Shown here: piece after piece, positions 25,733-33,909 of the stretch | How the letters are laid out: the number at the start of each line of letters is the position of its first letter | Numbering within the stretch: position 1 is the stretch's first letter | Assembly: GCA_017398105.1 (NCBI GenBank) | Contig: JAFQHF010000035.1 | Location: 1 to 40,641 of the forward strand | DNA from: Oscillospiraceae bacterium | GTDB lineage: Bacteria; Bacillota_A; Clostridia; Oscillospirales; Oscillospiraceae | Reading direction: 5' to 3' | Length of the DNA: 40,641 nt | Translations under genes and position numbers: made by a program | Notes under the pieces: model-generated | Told to the model about the DNA's origin: nothing | The model's database searches: none | What the model saw: only the letters and a program-made list of their open reading frames with translations

Positions 25733-26668
25733 ATGGCATGGCTGGAGATCACCATTGACACCGCTGCGGAGAAAATAGGCTCCGTTGTGACAAATCTGAC
25801 CGCCCGGGGCTTTGCGGATCTGGTCATTGAAGACCAGGAGGAATTCGAAACCTTTCTGGAAGAAAACCGGGCCTACTGGGATTACATCGACGAAGAACTG
25901 CAGGAAAAGCTGCAGGGACTTTCCCATATCAAGCTGTATCTGGAGGATACCGACACAGCCGGGATGGCGCGGCTGGAAGCGGCCGTTTCCGACCTGAAGC
26001 TGACCATGAAGGTCGCCCCCCTGCCGGAAACAGACTGGGAGGAAAGCTGGAAGGACAACTATCCTCCTCAGGAAGTGGGCGAAAAGATCATCGTTCTGCC
26101 CTACTGGCGTGCCGACGAGGAGACTGACCGTGTCAAGGTCATTCTGGACCCGGGCCTGACCTTCGGCACCGGCGCCCATCCCTCCACCCAGATGGTCATG
26201 GAAAAGATGGAGGAAGTGGTGCAGCCCGGTTTCCGGTGCCTGGATCTGGGCTCCGGCAGCGGCATTCTCTCCATTGCCGCCCTGCGCCTGGGTGCATCCA
26301 GCGCCATCGGCATGGACATTGACCCCAAGGCGGAAGATATCGCCCGGGAAAACGCCGCCTACAACGGCTTCGCCGCTCCCGAATTTACCGCCCTCACCGG
26401 CAACGTCACTGAGGACAGGGATCTGATGGCCTCCCTGGCAGCAAATGCGTACGATCTGGTGCTGGTAAACATCGTTGCGGACGTGATCATCGGCCTGTCC
26501 CCGGTGCTGCCCAATTTCATGACAGAAAACACCGTCCTGATCTGCTCCGGCATTCTGGACACCCGTCTGGAGGATGTGACCTCAGCCCTGGAAAAGGCCG
26601 GCCTTACCGTCACCGCCGTCAAGGCCAAAGAAGACTGGCGCAGCGTTACCGCAAGAAAGGCAAATTGA
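25733..26668 (+). CDS. prmA: Ribosomal protein L11 methyltransferase
   Basis: A 311-residue SAM-dependent methyltransferase that trimethylates L11. The N-terminal substrate-recognition domain (about 1-95) is followed by DWEESWKDNYPP, the linker DPGLTFGTGAHPSTQM typical of PrmA, the SAM-binding LDLGSGSGILSIAAL and the active-site-like VLVNIVADVI. IGMDIDPKAEDIARENAAYNG is motif II. A GGGAGGT site lies 7 bases upstream of ATG. Own promoter; no cotranscribed neighbour obvious because a repeat follows. Confidence 0.95.
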   Translation: MAWLEITIDTAAEKIGSVVTNLTARGFADLVIEDQEEFETFLEENRAYWDYIDEELQEKLQGLSHIKLYLEDTDTAGMARLEAAVSDLKLTMKVAPLPETDWEESWKDNYPPQEVGEKIIVLPYWRADEETDRVKVILDPGLTFGTGAHPSTQMVMEKMEEVVQPGFRCLDLGSGSGILSIAALRLGASSAIGMDIDPKAEDIARENAAYNGFAAPEFTALTGNVTEDRDLMASLAANAYDLVLVNIVADVIIGLSPVLPNFMTENTVLICSGILDTRLEDVTSALEKAGLTVTAVKAKEDWRSVTARKAN

Positions 26669-26671
26669 TTT

Positions 26672-26858
26672 GTAGGGCGGGGTCATGACCCCGCCGATCA
26701 GTTCACACACTTTATCCATATATCGACCTATCGAAAAAGTTGGCTTTCTGCAAATTACACAGCAGGTCAATCATTCCGGCGGGTCGGCGGGGTCAGCTAT
26801 ACACTAAGCACCTGTAAGCCGCAAAGCGGCAACAGTTGCTAAGATGACCCCGCCCTAC
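26672..26858. repeat. GTAGGG-family repeat, long form
   Basis: Left end hairpin GGCGGGGTCATGACCCCGCC. The right part contains CGGCAACAGTTGCTAAGATGACCCCGCCCTAC, an inverted near-match to the inside of the repeat at 22799-22875. No gene in the gap. Confidence 0.75.
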
Positions 26859-26893
26859 AGTTATTTTTCATTTCCCGAAAGGAGCAACCCCCC

Positions 26894-27943
26894 ATGAGTA
26901 TTCCCTACCGCCATCAGCGGGTGCTGAACCGGCTGGGTACGGTTCTTTTGATCCTGCTGATCATTTTCATCATCGTCTGGCTCTGCTGGGTCGTGTGGCT
27001 TCAGCGCTATGTGATCTACACCAGCAAGGGTGCCACCATTGACTTTAACCAGTCCTCCTACGACAGCTCCGGCAAGGAGGCCGTCCCGCCCAAGGCTGCC
27101 CAGCAGGTTTCCATTTACTACAACGAAGGCGCCGATGCCATCAACACCTCCACCGACATGGAGCAGATCAACGGCTACTATATTTCCAGTGAAATGTTCC
27201 AGCAGGATATGGACAACATCATGCTGCAGGTGGAGCGGTTGAAATCCGGCACCGCCGTGATGATCGACATGAAGAGCGACTACGGCTCCTTCTACTATGA
27301 TTCCACACTGCCGGATGCGGTAATCTCCGCCAGCACCAATATCGAATCTGTCACCAAATTGGTGGATAAACTCCACACCAAGGGCTTCCACACCATCGCC
27401 CGGATCAGTGCCTTCCGGGATTACAGCTACGGACTGAACCATGTCAGCGCCGGTCTTTACATGCTGAACCGGAAGGGTCTGTGGATGGATGCCGGCGGCA
27501 TGTACTGGATGAACCCCGCCAATGCCGTCTCTACCAACTGGATCACGGATGTGGTGCTGGAGTTGAAGAAAATGGGCTTTGACGAGGTCATGCTGGACAA
27601 TTTCTGCTTCCCCACCTCCGATCAGTACATTTTCACCGACGACAAGCCCGCCGCCCTGGCCCAGGCTGCCCAGACACTGATGTCCACCTGCGGCTCGGAG
27701 GATTTTGTGCTTTCCTTCTGCGTGGAGGACCCCACCTTTGCCCTGCCTGAGGGCCGCTGCCGGATGTACCTGAAGAATGTGGATGCCGGAAGCATCGCCC
27801 AGAAGGCAAATCTCGTCACCTTCGAGGACCCGGATATCCGCCTGTGCTTCCTGGCAGAAACCGCCGACACCCGGTATGATGACTACTGCGTCCTGCGCAC
27901 CATCTACGTTGCCGAAGAAGTGGAAGCCAGAAAAGCCGGCTGA
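26894..27943 (+). CDS. Membrane-anchored DUF4015-type (glycosidase-fold) protein
   Basis: A 349-residue protein with one N-terminal transmembrane helix (about residues 16-38, VLLILLIIFIIVWLCWVVWL), so the bulk should be outside. The extracellular part resembles the DUF4015/GH13-like TIM-barrel family: GYYISSEMF, AVMIDMKSDYGSFYYDS (Asp on a strand end), KGFHTIARISAFRDYS, MNPANAVSTNWITDVVLEL and GFDEVMLDNFCFP. The aspartates at DMK and LDNF are the likely functional residues. Possible role in glycan or cell-wall processing; no substrate known. GAAAGGAG precedes the start. A terminator with an insert in its loop follows. Confidence 0.75.
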   Translation: MSIPYRHQRVLNRLGTVLLILLIIFIIVWLCWVVWLQRYVIYTSKGATIDFNQSSYDSSGKEAVPPKAAQQVSIYYNEGADAINTSTDMEQINGYYISSEMFQQDMDNIMLQVERLKSGTAVMIDMKSDYGSFYYDSTLPDAVISASTNIESVTKLVDKLHTKGFHTIARISAFRDYSYGLNHVSAGLYMLNRKGLWMDAGGMYWMNPANAVSTNWITDVVLELKKMGFDEVMLDNFCFPTSDQYIFTDDKPAALAQAAQTLMSTCGSEDFVLSFCVEDPTFALPEGRCRMYLKNVDAGSIAQKANLVTFEDPDIRLCFLAETADTRYDDYCVLRTIYVAEEVEARKAG

Positions 27944-27964
27944 TCCTCTCCAAATCAAAAAAGG

Positions 27965-28049
27965 ACCTGCCGTAACACCTATGTCATTGTGAACCAGTCT
28001 GAGGACCGGCTAGCAATGACAGGCGTGTTACGGCAGGTTTTTCTTTTTT
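27965..28049 (+). terminator. Terminator of the DUF4015-type gene, with a palindromic insert in the loop
   Basis: Outer 14-bp stem ACCTGCCGTAACAC/GTGTTACGGCAGGT followed by TTTTCTTTTTT. Inside is a second element with ends TGTCATTG/CAATGACA (27982-28021), related to the repeat at 29531-29639. Confidence 0.85.
27982..28021. repeat. Mini TGTCATTG/CAATGACA repeat inside a terminator loop
   Basis: 8-base inverted ends and a GAACCAG word shared with the inverted end of 29531-29639. Confidence 0.55.
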
Positions 28050-28061
28050 GTGCTTATCGGG

Positions 28062-28227
28062 TTAACTCAGCAAGCTGGAAAATGGCAACGTAAAAATGCA
28101 CCCCGGTAGGGCGGCTTGCCCTCAAGCCGCCGCAATCGGCACCATTTTCCTGTTTTGCGGCGGGCTGAGGGCAGCCCGCCCTACTGCTACTTGATACCAT
28201 GCTACGTTAAGTCGATAAGCATATTCT
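28062..28227. repeat. Long form of the 10220-10321 repeat, with a nested GTAGGG-family repeat
   Basis: Arms match the copy at 10220-10321; the centre holds a complete GTAGGG-family element (28106-28184). It fills the converging gap before ricT. Confidence 0.65.
28106..28184. repeat. GTAGGG-family repeat, nested
   Basis: Ends GGCGGCTTGCCCTCAAGCCGCC and GGCGGGCTGAGGGCAGCCCGCC, the same two stems as at 18668-18779. Confidence 0.8.
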
Positions 28228-28230
28228 TTT

Positions 28231-29505
28231 TTATTCTGCGGCAGATTCTCCGCCGGGCTTCTGAGGCCTGCGGCGGCGGTGGTTGGGACGGCGGCGGGAG
28301 GCGGATTTCTTTTCCTGCCCCTCTTCCTTCTCCGCCGGAGCGGGCGCTTCCCTGGGCTCCTTCAGCTCTTTGGGCTCCCGTCTGGGCTTTTCGGCCTTGG
28401 GTGCAGGCTCCTGAGCAGGTGCTGCCTCCTTCGCTGCCGGATTCTTGCGGCGGCGGCGGGAACGGGAAGGCTTGCCTTCGGTCTCAGCCGGTGCCTCTTC
28501 CTCCTGCAGCTGCGGCTCCTCCACGATCTGCTCGGTGCTGTAGCGGAAGCGGATGGGCTCCAGGAGCAGCTTTTCCCCTTCCTCCGCCAGCTTACGCACC
28601 CGCTTTCCGCTGCCGGAAATGGGAGCCAGGTCTGCGGGAATGGGAGGATCGTTCTTCTTTGCCTTGCCGCTGCGAAGAACCGCGATATCGGAATTGGCGA
28701 ATACGGAGATCGTCTCCGGCGCATCCTCCATGCGCACCTTCACCCGCTGGCGCAGCAGGTCAACCTCCACCACAGTGCCCCGGCCCTCGGGGGTATCCAC
28801 AAAGGACTCCATCTTAGGGCTGGTGCGGATCAGGTCTTCGTAGGCCTCCTGCTCATACTTCAGGCAGCACATCAGGCGGCCGCAGGTGCCGGAGATCTTG
28901 GTGGGGTTCAGGCTCAGATTCTGGGTCTTGGCCATTTTGATGGACACCGGCTGGAAATCATCCAGAAAGCTTGCGCAGCAGAAGGGCCGGCCGCAGATGC
29001 CCAGACCGCCCACCATCTTTGCTTTGTCCCGGACACCGATCTGGCGCAGCTCGATGCGGGTATGGAACACGGAGGCCAGATTTTTCACCAGTTCCCGGAA
29101 ATCCACACGCTCATCGGCGGTGAAGTAGAACAGGATCTTGCTGCCATCGAAGGCCACTTCAGCACTGACCAGCTGCATATCCAGCTGATGGTCGGCAATT
29201 TTCTGCAGGCAGACCTCATAGGCCTTCTTTTCCTTTGCCCGGTTTTCCTCTGCGATCCGCTCATCCAGGGCATTGGCACGGCGCAGTACCTTGCGCAGGG
29301 GCGCCACCACATCCTTGGGCGGGATCTTATGATTGCCGCCGGCACAGATGCCGTATTCGGCGCCCCGGGCGGTATCGATGATCACATGATCACCGGTCTG
29401 ATAGACGCTTCCGTCGGGGTCAAAAAAGTAGATCTTCTGCCCGGGCCGGAACTGGATGTCCACGACCTCCACATCAGCCTGCGGCAGATTTGTCAGTTCT
29501 TCCAT
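28231..29505 (-). CDS. ricT: PSP1-domain protein RicT (YaaT)
   Basis: A 424-residue cytoplasmic protein. The PSP1 domain (about 1-230) has GQKIYFFDPDG at the start and the cysteine clusters CGRPFCCASFL and CGRLMCCLKYE, which bind an FeS cluster in the Bacillus RicT protein, a partner in RNase Y-dependent RNA processing. The last 110 or so residues are a low-complexity Pro/Ala/Glu/Arg/Lys tail ending in RRRR runs, longer than in Bacillus, and likely to bind RNA. It is downstream of holB, the same order as in many Firmicutes. The start has no strong Shine-Dalgarno overlap problem (GGAG about 9 bases upstream). Confidence 0.9.
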   Translation of the reverse strand: MEELTNLPQADVEVVDIQFRPGQKIYFFDPDGSVYQTGDHVIIDTARGAEYGICAGGNHKIPPKDVVAPLRKVLRRANALDERIAEENRAKEKKAYEVCLQKIADHQLDMQLVSAEVAFDGSKILFYFTADERVDFRELVKNLASVFHTRIELRQIGVRDKAKMVGGLGICGRPFCCASFLDDFQPVSIKMAKTQNLSLNPTKISGTCGRLMCCLKYEQEAYEDLIRTSPKMESFVDTPEGRGTVVEVDLLRQRVKVRMEDAPETISVFANSDIAVLRSGKAKKNDPPIPADLAPISGSGKRVRKLAEEGEKLLLEPIRFRYSTEQIVEEPQLQEEEAPAETEGKPSRSRRRRKNPAAKEAAPAQEPAPKAEKPRREPKELKEPREAPAPAEKEEGQEKKSASRRRPNHRRRRPQKPGGESAAE

Positions 29506-29530
29506 TGATTTTGCTCCTTATTATCTCCAC

Positions 29531-29639
29531 CTGTCATTGCAAGGAGCGCAGCGACGCGGCAATCTCCTTCTATTTCCGGAAGCATTCCGATTATCATGGA
29601 GATTGCCACACCAGCGTGTGCGCTGGTTCGCAATGACAG
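29531..29639. repeat. TGTCATTGC-ended palindromic repeat
   Basis: CTGTCATTGCAAGGAGCG on the left, CGCTGGTTCGCAATGACAG on the right, with AATCTCC/GGAGATT inside. A type of repeat common in Clostridia. It separates holB from ricT. Confidence 0.75.
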
Positions 29640-29655
29640 TATTTATTTACATTCC

Positions 29656-30603
29656 TTATCGCAGCGCCCATTCCAGGTAGCCGCAGACGGCCGCCGGGGA
29701 GACGTTGCTCTGGGTGTAATCCAGTGCCTTTCTCAGGTGCTGCACACCACTGCACAGCTCCGCAGCGGTGCGGATCTGGGCCAGCGTTCTGGCCTGGGCG
29801 GATACCGCCTGAAGGCCTGCCCGGCTTGCCAGGGCGCTTTCCAGAATGTCCAGCCAGGATGCCAGAATTTCCGCCAGGGCATCCCGCTTCCATTTTTCCA
29901 TGGGCACCAGCGTCTGCATCAAAAGCAATGCATCCTTCTGGGAAAAAGCCCGGACGAACTGCTCTGTCTGGGGCGGGATTTCATCGCCGCTTTTCAGCAG
30001 CTCCCGGGCCTGGCCCAGGAAACCGCCGCTGCGGAAAACGGCCGCTTCCAGATCTTCTTCCGGAACCTTGGGAAAATCCTGCCGCAGCTGCCTGCGAAGC
30101 AGCTCCCCAGGCAGGGACTGCATTTTCAGTTCCGTACACCGGGAGCGGACAGTTGGCAGCAATTTGTCCGGATTGTCCGTCAGCAGGAGAAAAACGCCGT
30201 ATTTTGGGGGTTCCTCCAGGATCTTCAGCAGGGCATTCTGACCCTCAAGGCCCAGTTCCTGAGCAAACAGATAGATCTTATAATCGGACTCATTGGGCCG
30301 GATAAACACATCCTCCCGGAACTGGCGGACGATCTTCACCGCCACATTCTTATGCTCCGGGTCCTCCACAGTGATAAAGTCCGGATGGTTACCCTCCATG
30401 ACCTTCCGGCAGGGGGTACAGGTCAGGCAGGGCTTTTTCTGATTTTTGCACAGGATCGCCGCCGCCAGCAGCTTGGCCAGGGTATGCTTGCCGGAGCCCC
30501 GGGGGCCGGAGATCAGGTAAAAGTGGGAAATATGGTTCTTTGCCAGACTTTCCGCCAGATTCTGTTTCAGCCGGTCATTGCCCAGCAGGGTATCGAACGC
30601 CAT
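29656..30603 (-). CDS. holB: DNA polymerase III delta-prime subunit
   Basis: A 315-residue clamp-loader subunit. Walker A is GPRGSGKHTL, and CLTCTPCRKVMEG carries the zinc-binding cysteines. The sensor/arginine region is TVRSRC, and LEGQNALLKILEEPP is the AAA+ segment of delta-prime. Domain III follows and ends in SPAAVCGYLEWALR. Loads the beta clamp at the replication fork. In Firmicutes it is usually next to ricT, as here. No in-frame upstream start is more convincing. Confidence 0.93.
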   Translation of the reverse strand: MAFDTLLGNDRLKQNLAESLAKNHISHFYLISGPRGSGKHTLAKLLAAAILCKNQKKPCLTCTPCRKVMEGNHPDFITVEDPEHKNVAVKIVRQFREDVFIRPNESDYKIYLFAQELGLEGQNALLKILEEPPKYGVFLLLTDNPDKLLPTVRSRCTELKMQSLPGELLRRQLRQDFPKVPEEDLEAAVFRSGGFLGQARELLKSGDEIPPQTEQFVRAFSQKDALLLMQTLVPMEKWKRDALAEILASWLDILESALASRAGLQAVSAQARTLAQIRTAAELCSGVQHLRKALDYTQSNVSPAAVCGYLEWALR

Positions 30604-30669
30604 TGTCCCACTCCTTTTCGCTAAAAAATAATTATATCACACAAAAACGTAAATGTAAATTAAAAACCT

Positions 30670-30793
30670 GTAGGGCGGGGTCATGACCCCGCCGACGCAG
30701 TTGCAATTTTTACATTTTTCCTAAAATACAGATCATTCAACCGGCCTGCGCGAAAAAACCAGGCTGATCGGCGGGGTCATGACCCCGCCCTAC
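30670..30793. repeat. GTAGGG-family repeat
   Basis: Both ends carry GGCGGGGTCATGACCCCGCC. Between holB and the pyrophosphatase gene. Confidence 0.8.
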
Positions 30794-30810
30794 AGCATGC
30801 GTTTTCTGTT

Positions 30811-32424
30811 TTACCCCCAAAGATCCGACAGCATGGGGATGACCTGCTTTTTCCGGCTCATGACCTTGGGCAGGAACACGGTATTGTCCTTGGGTGTCAC
30901 ACTGAAGGCCTGACGGATGGCATCGTCATCGCCCAGATACAGCACATGGGTGCCGTCCATCAGCACATCGGTGATCATCAGCAGCATCAGATCCAGCCCC
31001 TTCTGCTTGGCGTGCCTGCGCATGAGCCGCAGGAACTCTTCCTTCCGGTCCAGAATCCCCACGGAATCCACGCAGGTCAGCTGGGCCACTGCCAGACCGT
31101 GTCCGGCAATGTGGAACTCCTTATAATCCGTAAAGAGGATCTCCTCCACGGTCTTGTGCTCCACGGAGGCGGAGAAAATCTGCTTGCCCAGCTCCTCCAG
31201 CGATACATTGGCGATTCTCGCCATGCGCTCGGCGGTGCGGATATCCCGCTGGGTGCAGGTTGGGGACTTGAACATAACGGTATCCGACAGGATCGCCGCC
31301 GCCATCATACCCGCCAGATTGGCAGAGGGCATCAGGCCGCGATCCTGGAACATGCTGGCAATGATGGTATTGGTGGAGCCCACCGGCTCATTGCGGACAT
31401 AGATCGGGCCGCTGGTCTGGATATCCGCCAGACGGTGATGGTCGATGATCTCCAGGATCTCTGCCTGCTCCAAACCGGGCACGGACTGGGATGCCTCGTT
31501 ATGGTCAACCAGCACCACCCGCTTCCTTCTGGGACGCAGCAGGTGGTAGCGGGTCAGAATACCCACAACCTGCTCATTTTCATCCAGAATGGGATAACTG
31601 GGATGGCGGTATTTCAGCACGATCTCCTTCACATCATCCACCTTCTCGTTCAGGTGGAAGCTGACGATGCCCTGGGTGGCGCAGATACGGCCCACAGGGG
31701 TGGACTGGAAGATCAGCCGGGCCGCCCGGAAGGCATCCAGGGGGGTGGAAATGATGCAGGTCTGTGTGGGATAATTCCGCAGCTGGGCAGGCAGTTCCGC
31801 CTGGCACAGCACCAGACAGTTCACATTCATTTCCAAAGCCCTTCGGATCATATCCGGCTGATGGCCGCAGATCACGATGGACTCTTTTTTCTGGAACAGC
31901 AGATTCTCATGGCTCTGGGGCAGGGCAATGGTGACCTCACCGGAAATGGTGTCGGTATTCTCGCCGGCCTCGTTGAGCACCTTGCCTTCCAGCACGGAAA
32001 GCACATTGAACAGGGGCACATCCTCCAGAACGCCGGAGGAAATGCCGGACATATTATAGCTGGCAATGTCCGTCCGGGACAAAATGCCGTACAGAGTGCC
32101 ATTCTCCCGGGCCACAGGCACGGCGGCAATGGCAGGGTACTGATGGAATTCGTCCCAGGCCCGGCTGATGGTCACGCCGGTATCCAGCACAGGAGGGGTA
32201 TCAAATTCCAGATCCCGCACCTGATTGTAAAGGTCAAACAGTCTCGTGGGAGGCCGGAAGCCAAAGCGATCCAGGACAATGCGGGTCTCCTCGGAGACCT
32301 GTCCCAGACAGGCGGCTTCATATTCCCGGTCTCCGCAGGCGTTGCGCAATGATGCATAGGCGATGGCAGCTACGATAGAATCGGTATCGGGATTCCGGTG
32401 TCCGGTTACATAGATCGGGTCCAT
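30811..32424 (-). CDS. Manganese-dependent family II pyrophosphatase with CBS and DRTGG domains
   Basis: A 537-residue enzyme that hydrolyses pyrophosphate. The DHH domain is split by a regulatory insert: GHRNPDTDS (metal ligands) at residues 8-16, then CBS1, a DRTGG-like domain (about 200-245), CBS2 (FHLNEKVDDVKEI onward), then VLVDHNEASQSV and EIIDHHRLAD (DHH motif). The DHHA2 domain follows and contains SRKKQVIP near the C-terminus. The insert binds adenine nucleotides in relatives and regulates activity. The start is set by GGAGGTG 6 bases upstream; an earlier ATG lies in the adjacent repeat and is not used. Confidence 0.92.
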   Translation of the reverse strand: MDPIYVTGHRNPDTDSIVAAIAYASLRNACGDREYEAACLGQVSEETRIVLDRFGFRPPTRLFDLYNQVRDLEFDTPPVLDTGVTISRAWDEFHQYPAIAAVPVARENGTLYGILSRTDIASYNMSGISSGVLEDVPLFNVLSVLEGKVLNEAGENTDTISGEVTIALPQSHENLLFQKKESIVICGHQPDMIRRALEMNVNCLVLCQAELPAQLRNYPTQTCIISTPLDAFRAARLIFQSTPVGRICATQGIVSFHLNEKVDDVKEIVLKYRHPSYPILDENEQVVGILTRYHLLRPRRKRVVLVDHNEASQSVPGLEQAEILEIIDHHRLADIQTSGPIYVRNEPVGSTNTIIASMFQDRGLMPSANLAGMMAAAILSDTVMFKSPTCTQRDIRTAERMARIANVSLEELGKQIFSASVEHKTVEEILFTDYKEFHIAGHGLAVAQLTCVDSVGILDRKEEFLRLMRRHAKQKGLDLMLLMITDVLMDGTHVLYLGDDDAIRQAFSVTPKDNTVFLPKVMSRKKQVIPMLSDLWG

Positions 32425-32442
32425 AAAAACACCTCCATTTTT

Positions 32443-32557
32443 CAGTTTACAGTTTACAGTTGACAATTGACAGTTACTGTGTCCCCATCAGGGATGATTG
32501 AAAACATGGACGCAGGCCATACCATAACTGTCAACTATCCACTGTCAACTGTCAATT
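32443..32557. repeat. ACAGTTGACAATTGACAG-type inverted repeat
   Basis: Left arm CAGTTTACAGTTGACAATTG, right arm CAACTATCCACTGTCAACTG followed by TCAATTA; arms are built of the same ACAGTTGACA words in opposite order. Upstream leader of the pyrophosphatase gene. Confidence 0.6.
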
Positions 32558-32559
32558 AT

Positions 32560-33555
32560 TTACGTGCTTACTTCTCCTGCCAGGCTTTGGGTGAACAGGG
32601 CAGCGATCTGCTCAGGCTCGAATCCCTGGCCGATGGCCCACATGAGCTTGGTCATGGCGGCCTCGGATGTCATGTCCCGGCCCTGGATGACGCCCAGCTC
32701 CAGCAGCTTGTTGCCCACCTGGTAGACCTGCAGGTTGGCGCTGTCATACAGGCACTGGGTAGTGATGACCACGCTGATGCCGTCCTCCACCGCCCGGTGG
32801 ATACCCCGCAGGCCCTTGTGCAGCACATTCACGCCGCCCAGGCCGAAGGCTTCCACCACGATGCCCTTATAGCCCATGGCAGCCAGCATATCGAAGACCG
32901 CCGGATTTAAGCCGGGGGTCAGCTTCAGCAGGAACACATTGCGGCTGATGTCCGTGCGCAGCTCCGCCTGGCCGGTACGCTTTGGCAGCACATCGTGATC
33001 CACCACCAGGCCCTGATTGCTGACCAGCGCCGCATAGCGGGCATTGACGCTTTCAAAGGCAGAAAAACCGGAGGCCCGGACTTTTACGGCCCGGCAGCCC
33101 AGCATCACCTTCCGGTCAAATGCCAGGAACACACCGGGATGGCCTGCCGCCGCCATGGCAAAGGCAGTACGCAGATTATCAGGGCCGTCGGACAGCATAT
33201 CCGCCAGCGGCAGCTGAGAGCCGGTGAAAACCACAGGCACATCAATATTGGGCAGCATGTAGGTCACGGCCGAGGCAGTATAGGCCATGGTATCGGTGCC
33301 ATGGGAAACCACGATGCCGTCAAAGCCGATCCGGTCTTCAAAAATGTGCCGGGCAATAAACTGCCATTCCTCAGGCCGGATATTGGAGGAATCCAGGCAC
33401 ATCACATCCTTGACCGTGATATCATAATAGGTTCGCAGCTGTTCCAGCTCCCGCTCCATCACATCGGAGCGCTGGGGCTCCAGCCCTTCCCCGCCGGGGA
33501 GCGAGGCAATGGTGCCGCCGGTGGTCAGAAGCAGGATCTTTTTCTTAGGGGGCAT
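32560..33555 (-). CDS. L-asparaginase, type I
   Basis: A 331-residue cytoplasmic asparaginase. TTGGTIAS holds the nucleophile Thr15; SHGTDTM provides the second Thr-Asp pair (Thr87, Asp88). The lysine of the second triad is probably that in DRKVMLG. No signal peptide, so it is of the AnsA type. The C-terminal domain (about 205-331) has VVEAFGLGGVN. The start has GGAGGTG 7 bases upstream; the frame extends further upstream but through the promoter. It has its own promoter just beyond the terminator copy of element B. Confidence 0.93.
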   Translation of the reverse strand: MPPKKKILLLTTGGTIASLPGGEGLEPQRSDVMERELEQLRTYYDITVKDVMCLDSSNIRPEEWQFIARHIFEDRIGFDGIVVSHGTDTMAYTASAVTYMLPNIDVPVVFTGSQLPLADMLSDGPDNLRTAFAMAAAGHPGVFLAFDRKVMLGCRAVKVRASGFSAFESVNARYAALVSNQGLVVDHDVLPKRTGQAELRTDISRNVFLLKLTPGLNPAVFDMLAAMGYKGIVVEAFGLGGVNVLHKGLRGIHRAVEDGISVVITTQCLYDSANLQVYQVGNKLLELGVIQGRDMTSEAAMTKLMWAIGQGFEPEQIAALFTQSLAGEVST

Positions 33556-33608
33556 AGAAAACACCTCCGTCTTTCTACTTCGTTTTTTCATACAGTTTCG
33601 CATCATTT

Positions 33609-33637
33609 ATTATAGCCGCAAACCGGAAAAATAGCAA
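33609..33637 (-). promoter_or_regulatory. Promoter of the asparaginase gene
   Basis: On the minus strand TTGCTA (33632-33637), 17 bases, TATAAT (33609-33614). The -35 box begins 2 bases after the element-B terminator copy. Confidence 0.6.
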
Positions 33638-33639
33638 GA

Positions 33640-33669
33640 AAAAAGGAAGCGGAAAAATCCGCTTCCTTT
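33640..33669 (-). terminator. Distal copy of the duplicated terminator (element B)
   Basis: Stem AAAGGAAGCGG/CCGCTTCCTTT, loop AAAAAT. A 30-base exact repeat of 33871-33900. Confidence 0.8.
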
Positions 33670-33870
33670 CAGTATGTCGAAAATCCCCTTCGGGGCTTTC
33701 CGCCAGCTTTTTGCAGTCTGCTGCGCGCACTCCTTGTGCGCCTTTGGCGCACAACTTGCACACTTGCAGCCTGAGAAGTGTTTTCGCCCACGTACACGCC
33801 GCGGTCGAAAACGGTTTTTGACTTTATTTTCTGCTTACGCAGAAAACTCTGCGAGGCTTTTTCTATAGTC
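33670..33870 (-). mobile_element. 201-bp structured MITE-like element, copy B, between two copies of one terminator
   Basis: Homologous to element A (404-604) on the other strand and of the same length. The hairpins are TTTTCTGC/GCAGAAAA (33827-33846), TTGTGCGCC/GGCGCACAA (33734-33754) and CCCC/GGGG (33685-33695). Compared with copy A, the first stem differs by two compensatory pair changes and the third by one. The flanking terminator is unrelated to that of copy A. Relative to the upstream gene, the orientation is opposite to that of copy A. Confidence 0.75.
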
Positions 33871-33900
33871 AAAAAGGAAGCGGAAAAATCCGCTTCCTTT
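33871..33900 (-). terminator. Intrinsic terminator of the capA-like gene (proximal copy)
   Basis: Nine bases past the stop of the capA-like gene. Stem AAAGGAAGCGG/CCGCTTCCTTT, loop AAAAAT; identical to 33640-33669. Confidence 0.85.
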
Positions 33901-33909
33901 GGTTTCCGT

